DNA of 64,000 nt, from the NCBI GenBank assembly GCA_949126835.1, contig CASBPS010000116.1, positions 124,001 to 188,000 on the forward strand, given 5' to 3'. A program made the position numbers and the translations under genes. Shown here piece after piece: positions 44,440-55,900 of the stretch; position 1 is the first letter of the stretch; each line of letters opens with the position of its first letter. The notes below the pieces were generated by a model that was given only the letters and a program-made list of their open reading frames with translations, did no database searches and was not told the DNA's origin. Source of the stretch: Anisus vortex (lineage: Eukaryota > Mollusca > Gastropoda > Planorbidae).

Positions 44440-45500
44440 AGTATTGTGAACCGTTTGGCCCATCTCTAATTGTGGGCTATGCCCTCCAGGCTATCCATTC
44501 GCAATCTTCAAGCCTTAATTATAAGACTGTTCATAAATTGTGTTAAATACTGTAAAAATGATTATATTAAAAGGAGTAAATGCGAACGAATGAAATCAAG
44601 TTAGTAGCTAAAGAGGAGTTTTATATTTATATTTACAATGTAAGAATATTAATTAAATAATTTAATGTATGTTTTTAGAAATATAAGCGACAATATAAAT
44701 TTCAACAAAACGGTTTTTAATTTAATGCAAATTAAGAAGTAGATCTAAACAAATAATGAACAAATAGGGATGCTCTACGACATAAAATGGCATATTATCT
44801 CCCTTGATTACATTTTGAAATTACTCTAGATGTCTAAAATATTAAGGTAGCCGGGAATGTATCGTGACTATTTTTTTAAACAAATTAATTAAATACCATT
44901 CTTTTAGTCTATGTAATTTTTCTTATCTAATGTATACAATTCAGTATGTTTGAAGTCAGGAATTTAAATTACAAAAGTAACAATTACAACATTTTCCACC
45001 AATGTTTTCTTCCAGCTTGGTTTACCACGCATGTAATATATCTTAAACCATTTCCACGGCGACGGCATGTATATTTATGATTGTTCAAACATAGATTGAC
45101 TTCATGCTAGAATATATTAATTATTTAGAAGAAAAATTCTCACTGTACATCAGTTTTAACTTTTTCTATTATTCTAATTGTTTCCTCCAACTGCATACCA
45201 TAAGCACTGAGAATACTAAATGTAATGGGAAGAAGCAATATATATTAATAATGATCATTATTAACATTATATTGCGTTATTCTAATTGTATATTACTAAA
45301 ATTTGATTCAATATATTCTTTTAAAGTTTGCAAAGTCTTTCATCTCATGTTATAATTAAGATATTTAATGTTTCAACATTTCATTTAACACCTCTAGATT
45401 ATGTTTGTTTGCGTTCTGTGAATTTGAAAAAAAATAATTTTAGTACGCTTTACTTTTACATGGTGACAATGATAATAAATAAAAGAACGGTAACTATTGT
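44440..45500 (+). repeat. Repeat R copy, 3' half
   Basis: It runs from 'ccctccaggctatcc' through 'cataaaatggcatattatctcccttg' (44,782), 'taaaccatttccacggcgacggcatg' (45,050), 'attctcactgtacatcag' (45,136) to 'aaaagaacggtaactattg' (45,480). The last phrase is the point where LINE-A begins in the 22,007 copy. No frame has gene-like features. Confidence 0.65.
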
Positions 45501-45835
45501 CTATTTGATAAAAACGTTTCGTTTCAGTTATGTCCCTTGCATTTTTCTCAGTCTTAAAAGTTATGAAGAAGGCTGCAGGGTTATAACCTTACTTGGTAGT
45601 TTGGAGTAAACTTACTCAACTCACGACCAGCATGCAATTATTTTAATATAATAAAAATGAATGAGAAGTGTACAATAGCATTTGAAAATGTATAATTTAT
45701 TATAAGTGCTACTTCTAAACAGGGGCGAAGCTCGAATGCAAGAGGGAGGGGGGGGGGGTGTTCAAAATTTCGACTTAAAAAAATATGTACTATATTTTCG
45801 AAAACAAATTTAATATATGTTTGTCACACGAGAGT
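45501..45835. other. Unassigned sequence with G-run
   Basis: It includes an uninterrupted G-rich run (about 45,742-45,760). No frame or repeat that I can name is seen. Confidence 0.4.
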
Positions 45836-45849
45836 TCCGCCCACTCTTG

Positions 45850-46080
45850 AAATCTAGTCTTAATTGATACAAGTACATGAAACAAGTTTTTTATTTATAC
45901 ATAAGAGACACTTATCTACCGTTTCTCTACTTCATTTATAATGTTGAATTTGATTTTAGAGCAGACCATTTATCGAAATCATTTTATACGCTCAAATTTT
46001 ACAATGTATTATATCTTTACAATTGTTTAAATATATTATACGGTTGTGCTTTAAAATTTCTCAATTAAAAATGAACAAGT
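45850..46080 (+). repeat. Second dispersed repeat family, copy 1
   Basis: 'tctagtcttaattgatacaagtacatgaaacaagtttt' and 'ataagagacacttatctacc' match 53,337-53,405; 'atcattttatacgctcaaattttacaat' matches 53,454-53,497. The open frame at 45,877-46,068 is not kept in the other copy. Confidence 0.7.
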
Positions 46081-46299
46081 TATAAATTGTTTGTTGACCA
46101 GTAAATTGGTTTGACTTTAAAGTTATCGTGACGTAATATAGAACTGTAGAAAAATATATCTAACGATAATGGTAACCATATTTTAAGGGAGTTCAATCAA
46201 TGTTTATTTCAGTATTTTTTCTTTTAAAGCCAGTTGAAGCCGTTAAAGTCTGTGCAAATCTAATCATCATACCTAATTTACCTAATTTATATGCTAATT

Positions 46300-46430
46300 T
46301 GAAGCTAAATTTCTGGCTTAATTTAAATTCTGCTTAAAGACTAATTTATGTCGCAATTTAAATTCTGCTTAAAGACTAATTTCTGTCATAATTTAAAGGC
46401 TGTCTTATAACCCATTTCTCTCGTAATTAA
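46300..46430. repeat. About 40-bp tandem repeat, three copies
   Basis: The phrase 'aatttaaattctgcttaaagactaatttatgtc' is present twice in good form and once decayed. The rest of 46,080-47,070 is AT-rich with no gene seen; a short 'aataaagaagaagaag' (46,805-46,820) may be a LINE tail. Confidence 0.7.
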
Positions 46431-47077
46431 TAATGTGATTTTAAGATTATCTACAGTCGCAATTGAATGATTTGTTTGTATGTAATTGATGATTTAATTA
46501 AATTGTTTTGAATAATTTAAAATCCAACACAGGTTTTCCCGCTGTGAATTCTACTATAGTTTACTGTCGTATCCGTCAAAGATGTATGACGTCTCTCAGT
46601 GTAAATATTTGTGTTTGTGTCCACACACTAGTGGGCCGCCACCTGTAGGAAGGTCATTCTTGCCTATGAAACAAATTTGTGTATTAGGCCTAATTGTATC
46701 ATATTCCTTAGTGTCACCATTATTTTTACTTATAATATGTGAACACTAGAGGGGCATCTTATTTAACTGTAAGTAGGCTCGTTTAACGGGATCTCCACAG
46801 TAAAATAAAGAAGAAGAAGATAAAACATTATTATAATAATTTTTGAACAATAAGACTATAGTCAATATCACTTTCACCTTGCTCAACACTTTCACCACAG
46901 ACACACTCTAACCCACACCAAGTGGAGCCGTAATTGATATAGAGAAGACAAACTGTTAAATAAAACAAACTAACACAATTGGAAGATGACAGACATACAC
47001 TCAACTTTAGAAACATTAGAAACAAAGTACATAGTACACCTTGTAAGATAATCTAAGCCATATTTCTTCTTCTTACA

Positions 47078-47165
47078 AGAAACCAACATAAATACACTAG
47101 ACTCAGACGAGCAATAATATTCTTTAAAGAAGGAGCGTCTGTAATATATCATATAAGATAAAGAT
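47078..47165 (+). pseudogene. LINE-A 3' UTR fragment
   Basis: 'cactagactcagacgagcaataatattctttaaagaaggagcgtctgtaat' matches 34,090-34,160 and it ends in 'atataagataaag', the LINE-A tail. Confidence 0.75.
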
Positions 47166-47229
47166 ATCGAGTAAGTTTCTTAGAACTAACATCCTACTAA
47201 GATATTTTAGGGCAAGCATTTGTTCACTC

Positions 47230-48970
47230 AATAGTTTAGTTTATTAACTAATTTATTTTTCAATACGGTCAATGAGTCTACAGTTACAGGAAGGGGAAAT
47301 CAATTTTATAAAAACAAAGAGAATTATGTAGACAGTTTAATAGACAAAAGCTCTATAGTACAAACGGAAAGTTTGATTTTGAGAATTGTACCAGTTTCTT
47401 CAATTTGTTATATATAAAGAAAACTGGTAAAGACATATAATTACTAACACATTGAAGAACTTAAAACTTTTCAAGAGACAATTACAAGACATCATATAAA
47501 ATTTCCTGTTTGAGTTTAGGATACGTTAACAAATACTGATGCATTACTAGTCTATTTTTTACAACTGCAAGAGAAATGATTGCAAGATCAACCAACACAT
47601 AACTCATGTTATAATTTCAAATATTGGGGCTATCTCAAATGCTGGATGCAGAAAAAATCGTTTCTCAGACTATGATCGTTGGCAAAGATTTTTTAAACAG
47701 TATTTTTTAAACATTAAAACAAAGATCCTTTGAATAGTGAAGTGCGAGGAAGTGACGTTATTCTATACAAATATCAAATCGAGGTACACATTTTACAGTA
47801 ATTTGTGTTGAATATCTCATGTTTGTTTCATTTGTTATTGCATTTGATCTTGTTTATTAAAATCAGTAAACTTTTTATTCAGCTCGAATATAAGCCTCAT
47901 AAAAACATAAACACAACTATGTGTGGCGATTTCATTTTTACATTTAGATTTGACTCTTAACGGTTTATATTGGTGAGGGTGGAAAGGGGAGGCTGTGAGC
48001 CAATATTTCTGTATAGTTGGTCGAAAATGTTAGGAACTTTCGCCCTCTATGTTCTCTTTTTTTTCTTACAGTCTTCTTTTCTTTCAAATAAAGTTATTGT
48101 GCATAGTTACATGTACAATAACAATATTATAAGTAAAAAATATAATTAGATCTAAACATATTAAATCCACCCATTCTTATTTTCTTTCATTTTAATTCTT
48201 AGAGCCCTAATTATAAGGCCGTTTAAAAATTAGATACGTGACAAAATATAACGCACAATTAATAGAAGTAAATTGGGTACCAATGAAAACAAACTAGTAG
48301 CTTAAAAGGTGTTTAAAAAATTATTACTAAAGGTAAAAATAATAATTTATCCATTGTAGATTTAGTATTTTATTACCAATATGAGTTTTAATAATAATTT
48401 TCGCAATAGGTTTTATTTAAATGCAAATTGTGAAGTAAAAATACATATTTACAAATAAATAATTTTTCCAAATGACATGAAAAAAGCAATTATTTCCCTT
48501 GGTTATATTTTAAAGTTACTCCAATCCAGATGTCTTAAATTTAAATTTAAGTTGCTGGAAATGTATGATGGATTTAATTTTGTCATCAATTATTATATAT
48601 GACAGTAACTAAGTCTATGTACAATTTAATATGTTTGTTTGTCTATAAACGTTTATGTATTCTTTGTTAGTCAAAATATAGCCTACAATTCAGTATATTT
48701 GATGACAGGACACTAAAACACAAAATGGTCGATTATACGATTTTTTAATACAAATTATTTTTTCAACTTGGTTTACTACACAGGTATAATATCTTATAAC
48801 ATTTTCAAGGCGACGCCATGTGAATTTATGCCTTTTTAAAATGTAATTTGATTTAATTTTACAATATTATATTTTTTAGATGCAAAATTCTCACAGTATG
48901 TCAGTTTTCACTTTGTGTATTATTCTAATTGCTCCCTCCTTTCGCAAGCTATAAACTTTTATTTTAATAT
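47230..48970 (+). repeat. Repeat R, longest uninterrupted copy
   Basis: It has all landmarks in order from 'aaaagctctatagtac' (47,346) to 'gcaaaattctcacagtatgtcagttttcac' (48,882), and no inserted LINE or minisatellite. It is therefore the best template for a consensus. Where other copies have the C-rich motif (about 47,760-47,790) it has none. Confidence 0.7.
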
Positions 48971-49154
48971 ATACCTAGGGTTTGCTCACTTAAACTTCTC
49001 TTAACAAATTTTATAGAATGCCAAACCACGTCTTCACGGAGGTCTGGAAAAAAATTCTTAAAAATACTTGTAATTACCCAGACCAAAACCTTATATTTTA
49101 ATTTACTTTTTTTTTTACTTCGTTTCCCTACAAAAGTTTGAATATGTGATGCCT

Positions 49155-49278
49155 TCTATATGGAACATCTTTACTCAGACAAGAGAAAAAACAAATAGAA
49201 ACACTAGAGAACAGAAGTACGAAGAGTAGTTATAATAAAATATTATATTCTAATCATTAAACTCTAATATAGAAATGC
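49155..49278 (+). pseudogene. LINE-A fragment, left of nested insertions
   Basis: 'aaacactagagaacagaagtacgaagagta' and 'aaactctaatatagaaatgcaat' match 22,670-22,750. The copy is cut by LINE-D and resumes at 52,423. Confidence 0.75.
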
Positions 49279-49785
49279 AATCCTGTTGGTTCTGGTTACT
49301 TGGCCATACCATTCCAGTTTCCTTTTCTTGATTGGTGCCAGCAGGTATTCATATTTTCCAACTTCCTGGCGTATTCTTTTTCGTATCTGTTCATGGGAGA
49401 TATGGTCTTTATAGCAGACACTGAGTAGATTTCTAAAGCATCTCATCTCCATGGCGTTTATCTTCTTTCCCAGCTCAGCTTTTAATGTCCATGACTCACA
49501 AGCATATAACAAAATGGAGAGGACCAGTGAGCGCATTGGCCTGATTTTGGTGCTGAGGGCTACGTTCTTGTGTTTCCATATTGTCTCGAGCCTCTTTTGT
49601 GATGATATTGTCTGGGCAATCCTGGACATTACTTCTGGTTTGGAGCCCTCTTCGGATACAATAGTTCCTAGGTATTTGAAGCTGCTTACTGTTTCCAAAC
49701 TTTGCCTACCAATCTTGATCTGCATAGTGATTTCGCTGGTTTTACGTTACCAAAACAAACAGGCTTGTAAAAATCATTCTGCAGG

Positions 49786-52210
49786 CAGTGGCGTAGCCAG
49801 GGGGGGGGGAGCAGGGGAAGCGGCTGCTCCCCCTACGACCATTTTCGAAAAAAAAGGGCCTTTTTGGGAATATTATTTTAATTAATAATTTTAACAAACA
49901 ATTAATGCAGGAAATGTTTATTTACAACTGTTCAACGTAAATTAATTTTAATTCTATAATAATTAAATCTAGTAATGAAGACCATATTGTTGGATTAATA
50001 TAAAGAAATAATAAATAGTCAGTAATATTTGTTATGCTACAAAACATAACTTGTTTGACATCACTATTGAATCAAATGTGAAAACTTTTTTAATTGAAGG
50101 GAGATAATTAACCCGTTTTATTTGCGCTAATATTTATATGTTTCTTTTATAAAATAATGAATGACTTACTATTTACAACTTACAAATGGTGAAACTGTAA
50201 AAAGTGTTTAAAAATTATATAACTATTAAATGACTAATGACTGAATTTCCATGAATGAATAAATGAAATTATATGTATATTTTAAAACATTACATTAACT
50301 ACCCAGTTTGTATGATTACTACGTAACTATTGCACTTAACTATATTGATTAATATATTAACGATACACTAACAAATATTATAAGTACATCTCAAATTATA
50401 ATACATATTAAAAGATGTTATAGCCTCATATTGACAACAAAAAGATAATGTTTAGAAAATAATTACCATAAATGTTAAAATTTATTATTAAAATATTATG
50501 TTTCATATAAATGCAAATAAAAATGATAATAATCACAAACGAGTTAATTTAATATTAAATATAAAACGCTTTAGCAATTTTCTCAATAAAAGTCAATTGG
50601 CTTTTGGCCTTCGTCTTGCTACGGAGTTAAATTGTCCAATAAAAATAATTGTAAAAAGTATAATAGAGACAGATTGACTTTTAGGCTGTTGGCACGCTGA
50701 ATGATTTAGAAATCCTTGATTGGCACACTATTAAGAAAAGGTTGCCGACCAATGATGTATCAATGGTGCGTGATACTTCGAAACTAAAGATACCCACATA
50801 AGTGGAAAGAAAAGAAGAGAAATATGTGTTTTTTTTAACAAATTTCCATTTGTTAAGAATATAACAGTCGGGCGTGGTATTTTACCAGCTGAGAGGACAA
50901 AATTAGAAAAGAATAGAGCGTTCCTAAAACGTAGCATAGAGACAGTGTTTTGATGTCTATAGTGGCGATTTATCTCGTCTTTTAAAATCAAAAGAAGAAA
51001 AGAGCAGACCTATACAAGCATTTGCGTTGATTCAATAAATACTTTTCGATATTAGATGTTCATCCCGATAATGCGCAGTAGATGCAATCAATTATGCAGA
51101 AATTTCCATCACTATAAGCTGCTAGAAAAAGAATCGTGGATGGTTAAATAAAAACTGCACTATTATCATCATCATCATCATCAATCCCAGGACCGTCGTG
51201 GTCGTTGGGGGGATCAAATAGGCACTGCAGCAGTCGTCTTTCTCCACTTTTGCCTATCTTGAGCGGTTGTCAATAGTTGAGTCAACTGCAGCCCTGTCCA
51301 ACACTACACATTGTCGAACCAGCATCTCCGCTGACGGCCTCTCCTACGCCCACATTCCACCGTAACCTGAGGATTTTTTTGACAGGCTATTGTATCGCAA
51401 CGCATGAACAAACCATGTCAGTTTGCGCCTTTTTATTGTTGCCATAATGTTTTCTTGAGAACCTGCAATTGAGGATATTATGTCGCACACATAGGCCTAC
51501 GCATTAGTCCTGTGTTCTACGTAGGAGATTCTAAGTATTTTTCTCATGCATTTATTTTCGAAAGCCTGCAACTTGCCTTCAGTTGCTGATAGCAGCGTCC
51601 ATGTCTCACATCTATTTAGAACAATAGTTCTGACAAGGTCTCTGTAAAGTCTAAGCTTTGTTGAGAGACCAATGCTTTTACTGGTCCAGATTCTGTTTAG
51701 GCGAGCCATTGCCGCCATTGCAGTTCCAATCCGTGCTCGAATTTCTGACTCACAGCTCACAGCTTCGTCTGCGTATATGATTGCTCCTAGATATTTGAAA
51801 TTATTTGCTTCTTCCAGTTGTTGGTTCAATATGATGTTTGCACTTTTGGCATCTGTAGTGTTGATCATTATTGTACTCTTTTCTGAACTGATTTCCATTC
51901 CGTATGCCTTTGCTCTATCTGCAAGCTTATCTGTGAGCTCTTGTAGCTCTTTGTTGCTCCCGTCCAACAGGTCGATATCATCAGTAAATCTTAGATTGCA
52001 TAGGGGTCTTCCCCCAATGAAGATTGAAGGATGGTAATCATCAAGTGTTTCTTGCATGATTTGTTCTAGGAAGATATTGAATAGAACTGGCGATAAGATG
52101 CAGCCTTCTCGGACTCTTAGTTCTTCTATTAATCAGGAAAAATTTATAAAAGCGGGGCCTTTTTCCTAAAAGTTCGCTCCCTCTAGCGTCAAAACCTGGC
52201 TACGCCACTG
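49786..52210. mobile_element. hAT-type DNA transposon, non-autonomous, inside LINE-D
   Basis: Both ends begin cagtggcgtagccagg when read inward (16 bp identical), and the 8-bp duplication tctgcagg lies outside (49,778-49,785 and 52,211-52,218). An 8-bp duplication with CAG ends is the hAT signature. No transposase is present: 49,880-51,150 is AT-rich and non-coding, and the rest is a younger LINE. Removing it rejoins the LINE-D frame across I-L-Q and G-T-T. Confidence 0.92.
51163..52130 (-). mobile_element. RTE-type LINE fragment inside the hAT element (LINE-E)
   Basis: The 3' end is a (gat)n tail on the minus strand (plus: atc repeats, 51,163-51,182). The main frame (51,497-52,057 and a little upstream) has C-I-L-S-P-V-L-F-N-I-F-L-E-Q, then N-L-R-F-T-D-D-I-D-L-L, with T in place of the usual A in F-A-D-D, A-Y-G-M-E-I-S-S-E-K, F-K-Y-L-G-A-I-I and C-E-T-W-T-L-L. 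Downstream (51,230-51,496) the C-terminal part is frame-broken. It is 5' truncated within RT. It is a different family from LINE-D. Confidence 0.85.
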
Positions 52211-52422
52211 TCTGCAGGGTACCACCAGATGTAGGAGAAAGAGAAGAAGAGAAAAGAAACGATGGGAGGATAACATCAGGGAACTGACAGGAACAAAACT
52301 ATGCGACACATTGAGAACGGCTGAGAGAAGGAATGAATGGAGGAGGCAGGTGTACATGTCATCTGTGGCGCCCCAACGGTCCAACAGACTACGGAATTTG
52401 TAGAATGTATGATGTAGGTTGG

Positions 52423-52625
52423 ATAGAAATGCCAGACAATAACAATCTGTTACAAAGCACAGACAAAGATAGGAACAAAAATACTTTCCTTATCCGATAT
52501 GTGAGAAGAAGTGCATATACGTATTTCGTCATCCGGGCATAGAATGTGTTGCCTTAATAAAATCGGAAAACATGTAATTTAAGTTATTAAGTAATAATAA
52601 AAATGCAAGATAATGGCCGATGAGG
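52423..52625 (+). pseudogene. LINE-A fragment, right of nested insertions
   Basis: 'caataacaatctgttacaaagcacagacaaag' continues the 49,278 break; then 'tttccttatccgatatgtgagaag', 'catccgggcatagaatgtgttgcc' and 'aagttattaag' follow the LINE-A end. Substitutions give a different C-terminus, and the tail is lost. Confidence 0.8.
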
Positions 52626-52996
52626 CAGCGTTCACCAAGTGTCTGTAACCTTATCATATTAGGTGATTGCTTGGCCAGTACAATGCCCAATCATAATTGC
52701 TTTAACTCAACTAAGGTCAGGTAACCAACAGACCTGGGGAGACTCTAAACTCGGAAACAAATACTAGACTTTCGGAATGGCAGCCGAACGCACTGCGGTC
52801 GACCAACTTGCCTCATAACACATTTATTTTTATTGGTATTCCTACACAATGCATGCAATTGATTTGTGTGTCTGTTGTTATCATATTGTGCATCGGATTT
52901 TTATTTAAACTTTATTCTTAATAGTTTTATATTCGATACTTAAAATCAACATAACAAATCTATATTCACCTTAAATTTACTTCAATATAACCGTTT

Positions 52997-53150
52997 AGAC
53001 CAGATTTTTCTTCTTCTTCGTTCTCAAAGGTTTTGTTTTGGACGATTTAGACAACAAGTCTAATACTTGTGACGAACTGCGCGTGGTTGTCAGTTGATCC
53101 AGTCTATCATACAGTTGCCATTGAAGGTGGGGCCATATTTAGTTTTTGTT
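52997..53150 (-). mobile_element. LINE-B-family 3' end, minus strand
   Basis: Read on the minus strand it matches 31,175-31,300 ('accttcaatggcaact', 'gacttgttgtct', 'tttgagaacgaagaagaag'). It is a heavily 5'-truncated copy of about 150 bp. The flanking DNA on both sides (52,925-52,990 and 53,165-53,260) is a diverged direct repeat around 'aaatcaacataaca'. Confidence 0.85.
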
Positions 53151-53334
53151 ATTACATTTTATTCTAAATTGATTTATCTGTGATACTTGAAATCAACATA
53201 ACAATTAATATGCACCGTAAATTTACATGAAATATAAATGTTTAGACCTAATTTTGATGCCGTTGTACGAAGAAGGTTCGTGTTTGTATGTCTGTTGTTG
53301 TTGGAAATAATATATTTATCTTCATCTACTAAAC

Positions 53335-53510
53335 TAATCTAGTCTTAATTGATACAAGTACATGAAACAAGTTTTAATTTATAGATAAGAGAAACTTATC
53401 TACCTTTCTCCTGAACTACTTCATTTAAAACGTGGACATTGGTTGTAGAGGAAATCATTTTATCGAATCAATTTTATATGCTCGAATTTTAGCAATATAA
53501 GTTCATCGTC
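53335..53510 (+). repeat. Second dispersed repeat family, copy 2
   Basis: It is the partner of 45,850-46,080, sharing the start 'ctagtcttaattgatacaagtacatgaaac' almost exactly. Neither edge has a recognisable duplication. Confidence 0.7.
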
Positions 53511-53616
53511 ATTGTAAAAAATATAGGTTTGATCCTAAACCGAAACGGGAATTTTTATGTGATAATATCTTTACATTTATTGTTGAACAAATTATTAAGC
53601 GCATTATTGTGTTATC

Positions 53617-53800
53617 TTTCTTCCCGAATGGCATCAGGGCATAGAATGGGTTGCTGCACAGACCAGGAAAACCAGTAACTTAAAAATGAATTAAATTATT
53701 TATCTTAATGCTCGACTAGACTCAGACTACGGATGAGCGTAAGAAGCAATAATTTTCTATATAGATCGAGCGTTTGTAAAAATATAAGATAAGGACAGCG
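53617..53800 (+). pseudogene. LINE-A C-terminus and 3' UTR copy
   Basis: 'tctttcttcccgaatggcatcagggcatagaatgggttgc' and 'gctcgactagactcagactacggatgagcgtaag' match 33,990-34,110; it ends '...aaaatataagataagg'. The 5' truncation is close to that of the 47,078 copy. Confidence 0.82.
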
Positions 53801-53871
53801 GGTCAGTTTTCAGTGCTCACAACCTACAAAGTGATTTTAGGGCAAACACATTCTCAATCAATACTTTAATC

Positions 53872-54120
53872 TTTGGTGGCCGTGCGGCTACGGTACCGAA
53901 GATTCTGGATTCGAATCCTGGTGCAGGCTATGATTTATTCCCGGGTCTGGAGGATGTCCATGATGGGTACCTGGCCTTAGTCGGTGTAAAGTAAAGGCGG
54001 CTGTGCATAGTGCTGGCCACACAATCATTTAGTATGCCGTGGCCACAGAAACTGGTGAACGCTGCTTCATCGGCCCTATGGATCAATTTGGTCCGACGGG
54101 TACTTTACTTACTTACTTTT
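53872..54120 (+). mobile_element. tRNA-headed SINE, best copy
   Basis: The head has an A-box-like 'ggtggccgtgcgg' and a perfect B box (ggattcgaatcc at about 53,909-53,920), the internal promoter of RNA polymerase III. The body has 'gatgtccatgatgggtacctgg', 'aaagtaaaggcggctg' and 'gatcaatttggtccgacgggtactttact', with a (ttac)n tail at 54,103-54,117. Diverged copies are at 35,065, 57,568, 61,587 and 62,310. It depends on a LINE for movement; no partner is identified. Confidence 0.85.
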
Positions 54121-54950
54121 ACCTTTGGTTGGATTCCAGAGAAGGATAAATTATCTTGAAATAATAATATGTATGCATTGAAAAGTGTTTGACTTTTGTA
54201 ATCATAAATAGTTTAATGAAGAATATTTTCTAAATTATCAAAAATACATTTCAATTTTAGTTTCTCAATTTGAAACCTGTTTTATATATATCTGGAAGAA
54301 ATTTTAATATATTTAGATATTAGCTTCGTAAAAGTTTCTTTTATGTGTGTACATATATGTTCTTTGCGAGCAGTACAATTATGGAAGTTAAATGGATCGA
54401 AATCACGTCATCCATTCCAGATGAAGCTTGTGCACATTGACGTTTTACCGAATACTTAAAATCATCATAAAATCAACTTATTTTAAACTATGAAGCTGCA
54501 AATCATAGAAAACAATTTACAGCTTTTATTGCTCTACACAATATGTAATTTTAAAATACATATTATATACCTTTGAATAAATATACGTTTTATAATTAAT
54601 AAATTTCAAGTTTCATGGACTGGACATGTGACTCCTCAAAAGGATATAATAATCCTCCAATATTATGAGGGCGACTCAAAGCATTATATGGTACTGTTTA
54701 CTGTCAACATCAATACATTAACAACACATCACACGGGTAGACATTAGAAAATTATGGACACCATTAAACGTAGCATTAAAGATAAAACAATAGTAATAGA
54801 AAGAAATACATAAACTCACAGCGCAGAGAAACAGAACAACGCTTAAAAAAAAATTTATTATAATTAGAAAACATTACTGAAGATTCAAAGGAAACCTTCA
54901 CAATTATAACAATGTAAGACACAGACGAAACGTAACAAAGCATTATACTT
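54121..54950. other. Unassigned AT-rich sequence
   Basis: No gene or clear repeat is seen. The last 200 bp may already be decayed LINE sequence leading into the next feature. Confidence 0.35.
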
Positions 54951-55900
54951 AAACACTGCAACAAACTTACAGAAGAATAAAAATATCACTGAAAACAACC
55001 ATCACACCCCAAACTTCAAACAGTAATAAATAAACTACAACCAGACAAAACACCCGAGACATATGGTTTAAACAGCCAAAATCTAAGGTTGTAATGCTCT
55101 ATCTGATCCCACTACTCTTACACTTCTCTTACACTACTCTTACACTACTCTTACACTTCTCTTACACATGTACACAGAAGGACACAAAAGGGTACACTCG
55201 CTCAGATGTTGAATGAAGCTTACATTACCGTTCTAGAAAAAAATATATATTGATAGAGCATCTGTAGTTGGGTATTACACAATACTAGCTAAAATATTAT
55301 TAAACAAACTACAAACACACCTAAAACACGAGCACACCCTAACTAATGCTGTAGCATACCAGGTAGACATATTGAAATAATCACTACATCTAAGACATCA
55401 TTATTTACACACATTTAAAACACACACATGCCGCCCTGTTAAAAATCTACCAAGAGAAAATCTTTGATAGAGTGGCCCACAGCTACCTGTTCAAAAGGCT
55501 TAGACAATGTAATGTTTGTTCAAAAGTAGAAGGGTGTGTAAGGTTGTCGTATGAGACTCCCGTGAGCAGTCACACTCTGACTCTATACTTACCCCTAGAA
55601 AGGTAGTTGAGACAGGGTTAACCCAGCAATCCGCTTCTGTATTTATTGTGCATCGTCGATCGCCTCCCTGCTGGTGCTAGTCAGGAAAGACAGCGTGGTT
55701 GCAGGGATGACCATCCCGTGGCAGCCGGACAACATAAAATGTTTCCTAACCGTGCAGTCAACACCACGTTCATCACGACAAATAAAAAACGACATCGAAA
55801 AGCTGGTGACATTGTTATGCCGCTACAAAAAGGCTAGTAGAGCCCGAATAAACTTTGTTAATCAGACGTAATGGGGCTTGGAAAATTAGCCGAAAAAAAC
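54951..55900 (+). pseudogene. Degenerate L1/Tx1-like LINE RT fragment
   Basis: Pieces of one ORF can be followed through stops and shifts: L-Q-P-D-K-T-P (about 55,040), K-I-L-L-N-K-L-Q-T-H-L (55,285-55,325), a decayed 'I-P-G-R-S-I' region, then E-K-I-F-D-R-V-A-H-S-Y-L-F-K (55,460-55,500) in place of the usual E-K-A-F-D-R-V. The part at 55,645-55,870 continues as the thumb (V-T-L-L-C-R-Y-K-K-A-S-R-A-R-I-N). Microduplication of 'cttacactactct' (55,110-55,165) breaks it further. Confidence 0.65.

Larger units (their letters stand above)
49279..52422. mobile_element. RTE-type LINE with 5' inversion (LINE-D), itself interrupted
   Basis: It is flanked by atagaaatgc (49,269-49,278 and 52,423-52,432). 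The left part (49,279 to about 49,744) lies on the minus strand: F-K-Y-L-G-T-I-V, L-Y-A-C-E-S-W-T-L, M-E-M-R-C-F-R-N-L-L and W-Y-G-Q-V-T-R-T-N. The rest (49,745-49,785 and 52,211-52,422) is on the plus strand and starts at the equivalent V-T-K-T-N, then I-L-Q, and after the hAT insertion R-W-E-D-N-I-R-E-L and S-S-V-A-P-Q-R before a stop. The two parts meet at the same protein position, as produced by twin priming. Confidence 0.85.

Noticed and set aside
45104..46068. Frames of 60-93 codons in 45.1-46.1 kb
   Set aside because: They lie in dispersed repeats and are not kept in sister copies at 48.8 kb and 53.4 kb.
55646..55871. Two overlapping frames as small genes
   Set aside because: They lie in the thumb region of a degenerate L1/Tx1-like LINE.
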